Below, one piece after another: positions 22,657-31,888 of a stretch of DNA of 36,855 nucleotides; position 1 is the first letter of the stretch; each line of letters starts with the position of its first letter. Made by a program: the position numbers and the translations under genes. Under the pieces are notes generated by a model that was not told the DNA's origin, searched no databases, and saw only the letters and a list, made by a program, of their open reading frames with translations. The DNA is from Rhodospirillales bacterium (GTDB lineage: Bacteria > Pseudomonadota > Alphaproteobacteria > Rhodospirillales > JAPHTL01), in the NCBI GenBank assembly GCA_026193355.1, contig JAPHTL010000308.1, positions 1 through 36,855 on the forward strand, in the 5' to 3' direction.

Positions 22657-23217
22657 ATGGGGATCATAAGCCGTCTTTTTCACCGCAATCCGTGGAACAA
22701 GCCTGCGCGCCTTCTTTACACGTCGGTCATTGAACAATCGCGGCATCCGGTCTTTTACACCGACTGTTGCGTTGATGATACCGTCGAAGGACGTTTTGAT
22801 CTATTGGCCCTGCACGCCTTTCTTGTCCTCCGTCGGCTTAAAAAGGCGCCGGATAATACGAACGTCTTGTCGCAGACCTTCTTCGACCTGATGTTCGCGG
22901 ACCTTGATGTAAACCTGCGCGAACTTGGTGTTGGCGATATGGGTATGGGGCGGCGCATCCGAAAACTGGCGGAATCCTTCTATGGCCGCATAGCGGCCTA
23001 CGACAGCGGACTGGATTCCGATGATGATGAATTGCTGAAAAGCGCTATCGACAGGAACCTGTACATGAATACGCCTGTATCTGAAAAAATTCTGGGCTTG
23101 ATGGCCGAGTATGTGCGCCGTGAGGACGATTCCCTGGCGCAGCAGCAGGTGTCCGCACTTATGGAAGGGCAGGTCACCTTCGGCGCGCCACCCCACGCCC
23201 AGGGAGCGGAGCAGTGA
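22657..23217 (+). CDS. Ubiquinol-cytochrome c chaperone (CBP3-like) family protein
   Basis: DTVEGRFDLLALHAFLVLRRLKK...LSQTFFDLMFADLDVNLRELGVGDMGMGRRIRKLAESFYGRIAAYD. Confidence 0.88.
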   Translation: MGIISRLFHRNPWNKPARLLYTSVIEQSRHPVFYTDCCVDDTVEGRFDLLALHAFLVLRRLKKAPDNTNVLSQTFFDLMFADLDVNLRELGVGDMGMGRRIRKLAESFYGRIAAYDSGLDSDDDELLKSAIDRNLYMNTPVSEKILGLMAEYVRREDDSLAQQQVSALMEGQVTFGAPPHAQGAEQ

Positions 23218-23768
23218 CTGAACAACCAACAAATGAACTTTCACGCCTTGTGTCGATCCCGGATATCCCTCCGTCAGGCATTCGCCTGACCATTGAGGCC
23301 GATGAAACCGAAAGATGCGCGTTGGCGAAGCGGTTCGACCTTGTCTCAATCGATTCATTGAGCGCCGAGGTCGAGGTCAATCACGGGCCTGTCGCCAAGT
23401 CGATTCGTCTGGAAGGCTCGCTGTGCGCAAATATCACGGAGCGTTGTGTCGTGACGCTGCAGCCGCTCAGCAAACGGATCGAATCGGCGTTCGTAAGGGT
23501 TTTCACGACCCAGCCCGAAACTGAAGAGTCCGATGAAATCGAGGTCTGGCTTGATGAGGATGAACCGCCCGAATTTATCGATGCAGGGGACCTGGATGTC
23601 GGTGAAGTCGTTTCCGAACAGCTTGGCCTTGATCTGGACCCGTTCCCGAGGTCGGAAGGTGCTGAATTTAAAGGGTATAATGAGGTTTCCTCTGGCGACG
23701 CTCCCCCGGAAGAAAAAGCCAATCCCTTTGCCGCGCTTCAGGAGTTACGCGATAAATTGAAGGGTTGA
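23214..23768 (+). CDS. DUF177 (YceD-like) protein upstream of rpmF
   Basis: CVVTLQPLSKRIESAFVRVF... acidic C-terminus, DAGDLDVGEVVSEQLGLDLDPFPR; conserved position before rpmF. Confidence 0.85.
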   Translation: MTEQPTNELSRLVSIPDIPPSGIRLTIEADETERCALAKRFDLVSIDSLSAEVEVNHGPVAKSIRLEGSLCANITERCVVTLQPLSKRIESAFVRVFTTQPETEESDEIEVWLDEDEPPEFIDAGDLDVGEVVSEQLGLDLDPFPRSEGAEFKGYNEVSSGDAPPEEKANPFAALQELRDKLKG

Positions 23769-23780
23769 TGCTCAAGTTGC

Positions 23781-23809
23781 TTGCAGCGACGGCCTTTTTT
23801 AGCTAGATA
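23781..23809 (+). promoter_or_regulatory. Candidate sigma70-type promoter for rpmF-plsX-fabH-ihfA (TTGCAG-N17-TAGATA)
   Basis: -35-like hexamer at 23781-23786 and -10-like hexamer at 23804-23809 with 17-bp spacing, in the intergenic gap. Confidence 0.4.
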
Positions 23810-23864
23810 CTCGCCCTTTGCCGAGGGCAACTATCCGGCAGCAATGAACATAGAGAAATGATCG

Positions 23865-24050
23865 ATGGCTGTTCCCAAGAAGAAAGTATCGAAATCAAGG
23901 CGTAACATGCGTCGTTCGCACCATGCGCTTAAGGCTTCGAGCTATGTCGAGTGTCCGAACTGTGGCGAACTCAAACGCCCACACCATGTGTGTCCGTCCT
24001 GCGGGCAGTATCGGGAGCGCGAGGTCGTCCAAGCCGTTGAACTGGCTTAA
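23865..24050 (+). CDS. rpmF: 50S ribosomal protein L32 (zinc-binding Cys4 form)
   Basis: [22 protein letters not shown]...[21 protein letters not shown]. Confidence 0.97.
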   Translation: MAVPKKKVSKSRRNMRRSHHALKASSYVECPNCGELKRPHHVCPSCGQYREREVVQAVELA

Positions 24051-24085
24051 GACAAGCCGGCTTCGCTTCAGATCAACATTACGGG

Positions 24086-25144
24086 GTGTTGTCCTTGTCA
24101 TCTAAGCTGACGATTTCTATCGACGGCATGGGCGGCGACGATGCTCCGGAAATGGTGATCGCGGGCCTTGCCATGGCACGCGAGAAGCTTCGCAATGTCG
24201 ACTTCCTCGTCTTCGGAGACGAAACCCGCCTCAACAACCTGATCGCGCAGCATGCCGGTCTGGCGGCTGTGTGCTCGGTCCGCCATTCGCCCGATGTCAT
24301 TACAAACGATGACAAGGTCGCCACTGCCCTGCGCAGCGGCAAACAGTCAAGCATGCGCATGGCGATTGATGCCGTTAAGGCAGGCGATGCGGCAGGTGTC
24401 GTTTCCGCCGGAAATACCGGCGCGCTGATGGCCATGGCGAAATTCGTCCTTAGAACCCTTCCCGGCATCGAACGGCCAGCCATTGCAACCGTTATTCCCA
24501 CGCAGCGTGGCGAAACGGTCATGCTCGACCTTGGCGCAAACGTCGATTGCGACTCTGGCAACCTTGTCCAGTTCGCCGTGATCGGCGAAGTTTTCGCCCG
24601 TCAGGTCCTCAAATTGAAGCAACCATCGGTCGGCCTCCTCAATATCGGCGAGGAAGAACTGAAGGGCAACGATTCCGTCAAGGAAGCAAGCCGCATCCTT
24701 CATAACTCAAACCTGCCGATAAGCTTCTACGGGTTCATCGAGGGCGACGATATCGGCGCCGGAACCGTGGATGTTGTCGTCACCGACGGCTTTACGGGCA
24801 ACGTGGCCCTGAAGACCGCAGAGGGAACCGCGCAATTGCTTGCGCACTTCCTGAAGGAAGCCTTGAACAGTTCCCTGTTGTCGAAGGCGGGCGCATTGCT
24901 ACTGCTTCCTGCGCTCAGGAAATTCAAGGAACGATTCGATCCGCGCCGCTATAATGGGGCCATGTTCCTTGGCCTGAACGGTATCTGCGTCAAAAGCCAT
25001 GGCGGAACCGATGCGCTCGGTTTCAGTCATGCTGTCTGCGTCGCCGCCGACCTCATAAAGCAGGGATTCAATGATCGCATCAAGGAAGACCTTGAAAGTC
25101 TGATAGCAATGGATGGGGCAGAAGCGGCTGCTGCTTCGGACTGA
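24086..25144 (+). CDS. plsX: Phosphate acyltransferase PlsX
   Basis: [64 protein letters not shown] start. Confidence 0.96.
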   Translation: MLSLSSKLTISIDGMGGDDAPEMVIAGLAMAREKLRNVDFLVFGDETRLNNLIAQHAGLAAVCSVRHSPDVITNDDKVATALRSGKQSSMRMAIDAVKAGDAAGVVSAGNTGALMAMAKFVLRTLPGIERPAIATVIPTQRGETVMLDLGANVDCDSGNLVQFAVIGEVFARQVLKLKQPSVGLLNIGEEELKGNDSVKEASRILHNSNLPISFYGFIEGDDIGAGTVDVVVTDGFTGNVALKTAEGTAQLLAHFLKEALNSSLLSKAGALLLLPALRKFKERFDPRRYNGAMFLGLNGICVKSHGGTDALGFSHAVCVAADLIKQGFNDRIKEDLESLIAMDGAEAAAASD

Positions 25145-25149
25145 TAACC

Positions 25150-26130
25150 ATGGCCCGTATTATTTCCCAGATCATCGGATGCGGATCGTACCTGCCTGAA
25201 AAGATCCTGACGAACGAAGACCTGAGCCATATCGTCGATACGACGGATGAATGGATCACATCGCGATCAGGCATCAGGCGCAGGCACATTGCAGCGGAAG
25301 GGGAACTGACATCCGATCTGGCCCTCAAGGCCGCAGAACGGGCGCTGGCGCATGCCAAGATCGATGCCGGCGAGATCGATCTCATCGTTGTTGCGACGAC
25401 AACCCCCGACAATACATTCCCGGCCACAGCCGTAAAGGTGCAGGCCAGACTCGGAATGACGCACGGCTTCGCCTTTGACGTTCAGGCCGTATGTTCCGGC
25501 TTTGTCTATGCCCTGGCCACGGCGGACAATTTCATCCGGGCGGGCCAGGCGAAGGCGGCGCTGGTGATCGGCGCCGAGACGTTTTCAAGAATCCTCGACT
25601 GGAACGATCGCACCACCTGCGTTCTCTTCGGGGATGGCGCAGGCGCTGTCGTCCTGCGTGGTGAGGAAACAGGCGGGGATCCGGCCACACAGAGGGGCAT
25701 TCTCTCCTCACACCTGCACTCGGATGGCCGATACACGGACCTTCTCTATGTTGATGGGGGGCCTTCCTCTACGAAAACCGTCGGTCACGTCCGCATGGAA
25801 GGCAAGGAAGTCTTCCGTCATGCGGTCGTCAATCTGGCCGAGGTCGTCCATGAGGCGCTTGAAGCCAATGGACTGGAACCATCCGACCTTGACTGGGTCG
25901 TACCCCACCAGGCGAACAAACGCATCCTCGACGGTACCGCACGAAAACTCAAAATGGACAGCGGGAAGATTGTCGTCACGGTTGAAGAGCATGCCAACAC
26001 GTCGGCTGCGTCCGTCCCACTGGCGCTCGACACGGCTGTTCGGGATGGCCGCATCAAACGCGGCGATCTGCTGCTTTTGGAGGCGATGGGCGGCGGCCTG
26101 ACATGGGGAGCCAGCCTGGTTCGCTGGTGA
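25150..26130 (+). CDS. fabH: Beta-ketoacyl-ACP synthase III
   Basis: [72 protein letters not shown]. Confidence 0.97.
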   Translation: MARIISQIIGCGSYLPEKILTNEDLSHIVDTTDEWITSRSGIRRRHIAAEGELTSDLALKAAERALAHAKIDAGEIDLIVVATTTPDNTFPATAVKVQARLGMTHGFAFDVQAVCSGFVYALATADNFIRAGQAKAALVIGAETFSRILDWNDRTTCVLFGDGAGAVVLRGEETGGDPATQRGILSSHLHSDGRYTDLLYVDGGPSSTKTVGHVRMEGKEVFRHAVVNLAEVVHEALEANGLEPSDLDWVVPHQANKRILDGTARKLKMDSGKIVVTVEEHANTSAASVPLALDTAVRDGRIKRGDLLLLEAMGGGLTWGASLVRW

Positions 26131-26233
26131 TTTCCACAGTTCTTCAAGACCGCTTTGAAATCGTTTCGAGTTGACGGTCACGTCGATCAGAATTATGTTT
26201 TTGAATTCAAAGAGTAATTTGAGGATTGGCGGG

Positions 26234-26539
26234 ATGAGCAACAACACCATCACGCGTGCACAGTTGGCCGAGGCTGTTTATCAGGAAGTCGGGCTTTCCC
26301 GGAATGAGTCGGCTGATCTTCTTGAGGCCGTTTTGACCCGTATATCGGACGCCCTTTCTCGCGGTGAAACCGTGAAGATATCGTCCTTCGGAAGTTTCTC
26401 TGTCCGGCGCAAGGGACAGCGAATTGGGCGCAACCCGAAGACAGGTCAGGAAGTTCCGATCCTGCCGCGCAAGGTTCTCGTTTATCGACCGTCCCAGGTT
26501 CTCAAGGACAGGATCACCAAATCGCTTGGCGGACACTGA
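26234..26539 (+). CDS. ihfA: Integration host factor subunit alpha
   Basis: [30 protein letters not shown]...[45 protein letters not shown]. Confidence 0.95.
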   Translation: MSNNTITRAQLAEAVYQEVGLSRNESADLLEAVLTRISDALSRGETVKISSFGSFSVRRKGQRIGRNPKTGQEVPILPRKVLVYRPSQVLKDRITKSLGGH

Positions 26540-26569
26540 TAATATCCGTCATGGAGGAGGGGTCTCGGC

Positions 26570-26968
26570 GTGACGAAAACTGAGAAATCGCCAACGGCTT
26601 TCCGCACCATCAGCGAAGTTGCTGGTGATCTTGATCTTCCGCAACACGTTCTTCGTTTCTGGGAAAGCAAGTTCCCCCAGGTTCATCCACTGAAACGCGG
26701 TGGTGGTCGTCGTTACTATCGCCCCGAAGACATCGCGATTCTCAAACGCATACGCGTTCTTCTTCATGATGAAGGGTATACGATTCGCGGCGTTCAGAAA
26801 TTGCTGCGCGATGAATCATCTTCGTCCGATGGTGCGGCACAGGCTGAAACAGCAGGAAGTCACGATTCTTCTGGTGTGCAAATCGATAGCGGCGCCCGTG
26901 AAGTCTTGACCGCCGCCATCAATGAACTCGAAGACATGAAACGGCTTTTGCAGCGCACCGTTGGCTGA
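26570..26968 (+). CDS. MerR family transcriptional regulator
   Basis: [72 protein letters not shown] start; conserved position after ihfA. Confidence 0.93.
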   Translation: MTKTEKSPTAFRTISEVAGDLDLPQHVLRFWESKFPQVHPLKRGGGRRYYRPEDIAILKRIRVLLHDEGYTIRGVQKLLRDESSSSDGAAQAETAGSHDSSGVQIDSGAREVLTAAINELEDMKRLLQRTVG

Positions 26969-27001
26969 ATTTAAAAGCGACTTCAGATATGTAGGGAAGC
27001 G

Positions 27002-27030
27002 TTGCGCCGCACGGGGGCGATGAGTATAGT
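27002..27030 (+). promoter_or_regulatory. Candidate sigma70-type promoter of tRNA-Pro (TTGCGC-N17-TATAGT), GC-rich discriminator
   Basis: -35-like 27002-27007, -10-like 27025-27030, 17-bp spacer, followed by GCGGCCACCG. Confidence 0.5.
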
Positions 27031-27060
27031 GCGGCCACCGTTTCTGACGGTTTGCCTAAT

Positions 27061-27137
<77 letters not shown>

Positions 27138-27143
27138 GATACA

Positions 27144-27175
27144 GATGGGGCCGGTCCTTTGGACCGGCCCCATTT
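27144..27175. terminator. Strong GC hairpin downstream of tRNA-Pro
   Basis: ATGGGGCCGGTCC-ttt-GGACCGGCCCCAT, 13-bp stem; T-tract weak (ATTTG). Confidence 0.7.
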
Positions 27176-27181
27176 GTGTGT

Positions 27182-27715
27182 TCAATCCGTTGGTTCGTTG
27201 CTGTCCCTTGATGAGAAACAAGCAGCAACCCTTTCGCCGGGAAGGGGGGCTGTTTGATGGCCGCCGTCGCACCCATTCGCCTGTTCCGCACCGATCGTCC
27301 AGTGATGAATCGCCTCCGCCTTCCGTGCCCTGTCCCTGACATGAACCAGCAGAATTGAGTGGCAAGGGCCGCTTTTTCGTGGCCTCAGGTCGCGAATACC
27401 TGCTGCAATGTTTTCGGCTATTGCCGCTTGCTCCCTGATCCAGTCTTCAAGCGATTCTTCGGCAATGTTTTCCCTGACGTAACGAAGCACCCGATACCAT
27501 TGTTCCGCTCTTGAGACCTGCGCACTCACGCGGAAAGGGTTTTCCTTTATGAAACGCTGGATCAGATTCCATTTTAGCGCCTGCAACTCCGTACGCGCCG
27601 ACGCAGTCATTTCGGCGTTGTCCTGGTACCGTTCGCTTTCTTGAATCGAGCGGATGTTTTTGGCAACAGAGAACCTTGGCAATCGTCGGCGATTTGAGTG
27701 TTTCGTTATGGACAT
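27182..27715 (-). CDS. Hypothetical protein (helical, no recognised family)
   Basis: 178-aa ORF with start MSITKHSNRRRLPRFSVAKNIRS; N-terminal two thirds looks protein-like; ends just after the tRNA terminator; no competing gene on the other strand. Confidence 0.45.
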   Translation of the reverse strand: MSITKHSNRRRLPRFSVAKNIRSIQESERYQDNAEMTASARTELQALKWNLIQRFIKENPFRVSAQVSRAEQWYRVLRYVRENIAEESLEDWIREQAAIAENIAAGIRDLRPRKSGPCHSILLVHVRDRARKAEAIHHWTIGAEQANGCDGGHQTAPLPGERVAACFSSRDSNEPTD

Positions 27716-27916
27716 TTTATAACTGCACCGCATGCACATCCACCGTTTGCCTGTTTCAGTTGGGTGGTTTATCCCTGCTATTCAAGAGGTTGATGAAGTT
27801 TGCTGACAACTCAGGCGATGACGATTACGGACCATTAACGCCCGCCAACATCCATCGCAGTTAATGGGGGGCTCATCATTGCGGAATCGATCCGATCAGT
27901 GGGGGCAGGCTGATCT

Positions 27917-28174
27917 TCAGGGGGAAGCCACCTTAATTCCCTTGTCGGTAAGCTTGCACACAAGCCAATCAGGTTTCATGGGATTGGAAAACCAGGGTTC
28001 AGCCCATCCTTGCTTGACGCAGCTTTGGACTGTCTGGTCGCTAACCTTCTGACCTGATTCATCGAACAGGGGCAGCTTTCCTCCGGGCTGTTCAAGGCCA
28101 CGACGCAACCACCGTATCTGTATCCTCGTTGGGCGCCGTGTTTTTTCACCCGAGATCTTCTGGTTGCCGCTCAT
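27917..28174 (-). CDS. Small conserved hypothetical protein, winged-helix-like
   Basis: IRWLRRGLEQPGGKLPLFDESGQKVSDQTVQSCVKQGWAEPWFSNPMKPDWLVCKLTDKGIKV; reads like a compact HTH/winged-helix domain and occupies otherwise empty space. Confidence 0.6.
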   Translation of the reverse strand: MSGNQKISGEKTRRPTRIQIRWLRRGLEQPGGKLPLFDESGQKVSDQTVQSCVKQGWAEPWFSNPMKPDWLVCKLTDKGIKVASP

Positions 28175-28282
28175 GGTTCCAGCCTCCCTGTGGGTCGGCC
28201 CGATTTTTCGGGTCCGATTACGTCCATGAATGGTAATTTAGACAGCGCAAAAGGCCAAGCAGTCAAAACGAAGGGGGCGATC

Positions 28283-28609
28283 ATGGAACTTCGACTGGTT
28301 TACGTAACGGCATCGTCGAAAGAAGAAGCTGTCGCCATTGGAATCAGGGCGGTCGAGGAAAAGCTTGTCGCCTGCGCCAACGTTTTGGACGGTTTGACAT
28401 CGATTTATCGATGGGAGGGGGCAATCGCGCAGGATGCGGAAACGCTTCTTGTCATGAAAACAACTGCGGGGAACATTGAAAAGCTCACCCAACTGGTCAA
28501 GTCACTGCACAGCTATACCTGCCCTTGCGTCGTAACGCTGCCAATTCTGGAGGGAAACCAGGCCTTTTTGGACTGGATCGTGGATGAAACCGCAAAGACG
28601 GGCCCCTAG
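28283..28609 (+). CDS. cutA: Divalent-cation tolerance protein CutA
   Basis: LVYVTASSKEEAVAIGIRAVEEKLVACANVLDGLTSIYRWEGAIAQDAETLLVMKTT...HSYTCPCVVTLPI. Confidence 0.95.
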   Translation: MELRLVYVTASSKEEAVAIGIRAVEEKLVACANVLDGLTSIYRWEGAIAQDAETLLVMKTTAGNIEKLTQLVKSLHSYTCPCVVTLPILEGNQAFLDWIVDETAKTGP

Positions 28610-29559
28610 CTGCTGACTTCCTGGCCTTTCTTCGAACGAATCCGTTCCGAAATCTTGTGGGCAATCGCCGCAACATCGTCCTTGATATCGAATGCCTTTC
28701 CGATGGCCTGCGAGAGCGGCTTGAGCAGTTTTACGTCTTTCTCTTCCGGGAATTCCGCAGACTTGATTCGCGTCGCCACATCAAGGAGAGAGCCGCACAG
28801 TTCGGAGACGTGGTTGTAGCTGGTCCCAAGCAGTCGACGGCTTGTGTCTTCGGCAACGAAAACGAGGCGATCGACATAATCCCTTATATTCTGATCGATG
28901 ATGCGTCTTTCGTAGGCTGGCACTATCAATTCAACAAGCAAACCGATCTGAACGGCATGCCGCTCAAGCTTTTCCTGGTTGATGCGTTTGATCGTGTCAT
29001 CGATTTCCTGTTGCAGCATCGACTGTTCCGACCCGCCGACGATACGGGCGCGCAGGGTGTTCGGAACGTTAATGAGGGGGATTTCAATTCCGCCCCGCTT
29101 GGCCTCCGGTGATCGCCTGTCTGGGCCGATGTAATCCGTTGTCACGACGAACGGTTTTCGGCTTTTTATCAGGGCGGAGATCCGGTCTATGACGTGCCCG
29201 GATGAAAGGGGCATAACGAAAAGATCATCAGCGCCGGAGTTGACGATGCGACGGACGACACGCTCTTCCGGGGCGCTTGTCATCATGATGATCGGAATGA
29301 AAGGATTGCCGCCGTATTCGTGATGGCGAAGGGCATGTACGACATCACAGGGATCCGGCTCACCCGGGAATTCCGTTGCAAGAATCAGGATGTCCGGCGA
29401 TCCGAGCCGTATGGACGTTCTGGCATCTTCCCACGAGCGGACATGATCGATCTGTCTAAAGCCAGCATTCCTTATGACCGTATCGATATTGTCCCGATTG
29501 TTTTTGTCGGGCTCGGCAATGAGGACCTTCACACGGTCAAATCGCTGCTGGATGGACAT
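28606..29559 (-). CDS. Response-regulator-like protein with degenerate receiver domain plus helical C-terminal domain
   Basis: VKVLIAEPDKNNRDNIDTVIRNAGF...PDILILATEFPGE...PIIMMTSAPEERVVRRIVNSGADDLFVMPLS receiver fold; C-terminal TDYIGPDRRSPEAKRGG and long helical region. Confidence 0.82.
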   Translation of the reverse strand: MSIQQRFDRVKVLIAEPDKNNRDNIDTVIRNAGFRQIDHVRSWEDARTSIRLGSPDILILATEFPGEPDPCDVVHALRHHEYGGNPFIPIIMMTSAPEERVVRRIVNSGADDLFVMPLSSGHVIDRISALIKSRKPFVVTTDYIGPDRRSPEAKRGGIEIPLINVPNTLRARIVGGSEQSMLQQEIDDTIKRINQEKLERHAVQIGLLVELIVPAYERRIIDQNIRDYVDRLVFVAEDTSRRLLGTSYNHVSELCGSLLDVATRIKSAEFPEEKDVKLLKPLSQAIGKAFDIKDDVAAIAHKISERIRSKKGQEVSS

Positions 29560-29637
29560 TTACCTCTGCCGCTGGTTTTGCGATGCTACCAGAAAGAGAA
29601 TAAACGGCGCGCCCGGCAAATCAACTCTAACGGATAA

Positions 29638-30795
29638 TCAGCCCAAAAAAGCGAGATTGGCCAGCGCCTGGGCGGCGACCCCCTCTTTCCGGCCAGTGAA
29701 ACCAAGCCCTTCCGTCGTCGTCGCCTTGACGGAAACACGATCGGCATCGATGCCAAGGACATCTGCAACCACTGCGATCATCGCTGAACGATGCGGGCCT
29801 ATCCTGGGAGATTCGCAGATCAGTGTGACATCAACATTCACGATGCTTCCTCCCTTTTCACGGACCAGCGAAACCGCATGTTCGAGAAACACTTTCGACG
29901 CCGCGCCTTTCCAACGGGGATCGCTTGGAGGAAAATGGAGGCCGATATCACCCGCGCCGATAGCGCCAAGCAACGCATCGGTCAGGGCGTGAAGCGCGAC
30001 ATCCGCGTCCGAATGGCCTTCAAGGGCGAATTCATGGGGGATTTCCACACCGCACAGGGTGACGCTTTCGCCTTGAACAAAGCGGTGAACATCGAAGCCG
30101 GTCCCAACCCTTGTCTGCGCATTGTCTCTGACAAGGCGTTCCGCCCTTGAATGATCTTCCGGTGTCGTCACCTTGAAATTCTCCTCGCAACCTTCGACCA
30201 GCAAAACATCCAGTCCCGCTTTTTCCATAACCGCGGCGTCATCCGTCAAGGCGCAGCCAGCAGCGCCCCTGTGCGCCCGAAGAATATCGTCGTAACGAAA
30301 CCCCTGTGGGGTTTGGGCGCGATAAAGGCCGGAACGATCGACCGTCTCAAGGATCAATCCGCGCGCCGAGCGCTTGATCGTATCCGTCAGGGGCAGGGCG
30401 GGCAGGGCGCCAGGAGCCCTCCCCAATGCTTCGATTACGGAAGATATGACCCGATTGCTGACGAAAGGTCTGGCGGCATCATGGACAAGAACGATATCGG
30501 GCCTGTCGTCCACAAGGCTTTCAAGGCCGTTCAGAACCGATTCCTGCCTGGTTTCACCGCCAAAGACCGGATCAAGCAGCGACAGGCCGTCAAGAGCGGA
30601 ATCATACAGTTCAATATCGTCGGGATGGATAACAACGCGAACCGCGTTCACATCCGGGTGGTCAAGTAATTTCTGTACGGTCCGTCGAATGAGGGGAATG
30701 CCGCAAACAGGCGCATACTGTTTGGGAAGTGTTGCGCCAAAACGGCTACCGCGTCCTCCGGCGACAATAAGTGCTGCGCAGGTCATTTCCGGCAT
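29638..30795 (-). CDS. ispDF: Bifunctional IspD/IspF (MEP cytidylyltransferase / MECDP synthase)
   Basis: ALIVAGGRGSRFGATLPKQYAPV (IspD); RVGTGFDVHRFVQGESVTLCGVEIPHEFALEGHSDADVALHALTDALLGAIGAGDIGLHFPPSDPRWKG (IspF). Confidence 0.97.
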   Translation of the reverse strand: MPEMTCAALIVAGGRGSRFGATLPKQYAPVCGIPLIRRTVQKLLDHPDVNAVRVVIHPDDIELYDSALDGLSLLDPVFGGETRQESVLNGLESLVDDRPDIVLVHDAARPFVSNRVISSVIEALGRAPGALPALPLTDTIKRSARGLILETVDRSGLYRAQTPQGFRYDDILRAHRGAAGCALTDDAAVMEKAGLDVLLVEGCEENFKVTTPEDHSRAERLVRDNAQTRVGTGFDVHRFVQGESVTLCGVEIPHEFALEGHSDADVALHALTDALLGAIGAGDIGLHFPPSDPRWKGAASKVFLEHAVSLVREKGGSIVNVDVTLICESPRIGPHRSAMIAVVADVLGIDADRVSVKATTTEGLGFTGRKEGVAAQALANLAFLG

Positions 30796-30933
30796 AATGT
30801 TCCAGGCCCGTTCGTCATCATGTTTTCACCGCCTAACGGTAACAGGGCGAAGAAAACAAGTCATTGCATCAAAAGTCCAAAAAAACCGCCATGACCTCTT
30901 TTCGTTAACGCGAAGAGTGCTACACTCCGCGCC

Positions 30934-31737
30934 ATGAGTCAGGGACTTGTATTCAGTTTCGCCGCGCTTACCGCGATGGTTCCCGCATTCGTTTTTTCCT
31001 TGCGAAAAGACGGTCAACGGGGGGCCATGTTCTGGATTCTTCTGACGGTTGCCTTCGCCGGAACGGCATCCTGGGTCGCCGTTCAGATCACCGGGCACTG
31101 GAGCACAGGCCTCGCATCGGCCCTTTGGGTGACAATCGGCGCCAGTCTGTTTCTTTTCGCCTGGGTTTCGGCGTTGACCCCTCAGGGCTGGCGTCTGACG
31201 CCATTGCTTGTTCCCTATCTTTTTATCCTTGGCGTCATCGCAACGGTCTGGCTCACCGTACCGGGTAAAATGATGGCCCCAAATCTGGCGATGGGATGGG
31301 TTGCTGTCCATATCGTCCTTTCCGTCATCACCTACGCGCTCGTGACCATTGCTTCCGTGGCGGCGCTGGCCGCATTTCTTCAGGAACGCGCACTGAAAAA
31401 CAAGAGACCGACGACCCTGTCTCGGCTCCTTCCTTCGGTGATAGACAGCGAGAAGCTTCTCGTCAGGCTTCTGGTGGCCGCCGAAACCGTATTGGGTTTT
31501 GGCGTCGTGTCAGGCATGGCGCTTCAATATGAAACGAATGGCTCGCTCCTGACGCCTGACCACAAGACGCTCCTTTCTCTCGCAGCGTTCGTTGTAATCG
31601 GCGCGCTTTTGCTGGCCCACCGGCTGACCGGCGTCCGTGGAAAGGCCGCCACCAGACTCGTGCTTCTGGCCTATCTTCTTTTGACCCTTGGTTATCCTGG
31701 TGTGAAATTCATCACGAGCATTCTGATCGGCAAGTAA
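30934..31737 (+). CDS. CcsA/YpjD-like cytochrome c assembly membrane protein
   Basis: 8 or so TM segments; AVHIVLSVITYALVTIASVAALAAFLQERALKNK...LPSVIDSEKLLVRLLVAAETVLGFGVVSGM pattern typical of CcsA-like proteins. Confidence 0.82.
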   Translation: MSQGLVFSFAALTAMVPAFVFSLRKDGQRGAMFWILLTVAFAGTASWVAVQITGHWSTGLASALWVTIGASLFLFAWVSALTPQGWRLTPLLVPYLFILGVIATVWLTVPGKMMAPNLAMGWVAVHIVLSVITYALVTIASVAALAAFLQERALKNKRPTTLSRLLPSVIDSEKLLVRLLVAAETVLGFGVVSGMALQYETNGSLLTPDHKTLLSLAAFVVIGALLLAHRLTGVRGKAATRLVLLAYLLLTLGYPGVKFITSILIGK

Positions 31738-31888
31738 ACGCCACCGGAAAGGCGTTGCGCACACGGCAGGTTTTGCTTAAAAAATAATCAAACTTTTGGT
31801 GTGCCCAATTACACTGCACTCTCGAAACGCCAATTGATGCGGACTGCTTTTCCGCACTGTTCGTTTTTTTACGAAGGCACATGGTTTG

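Noticed and set aside
28296-28312. GGTTTACGTAACGG as a second copy of the icmF palindrome
   Set aside because: Only a partial match (GTTTACGTAA) and it lies inside the cutA coding sequence encoding conserved LVYVTAS residues.
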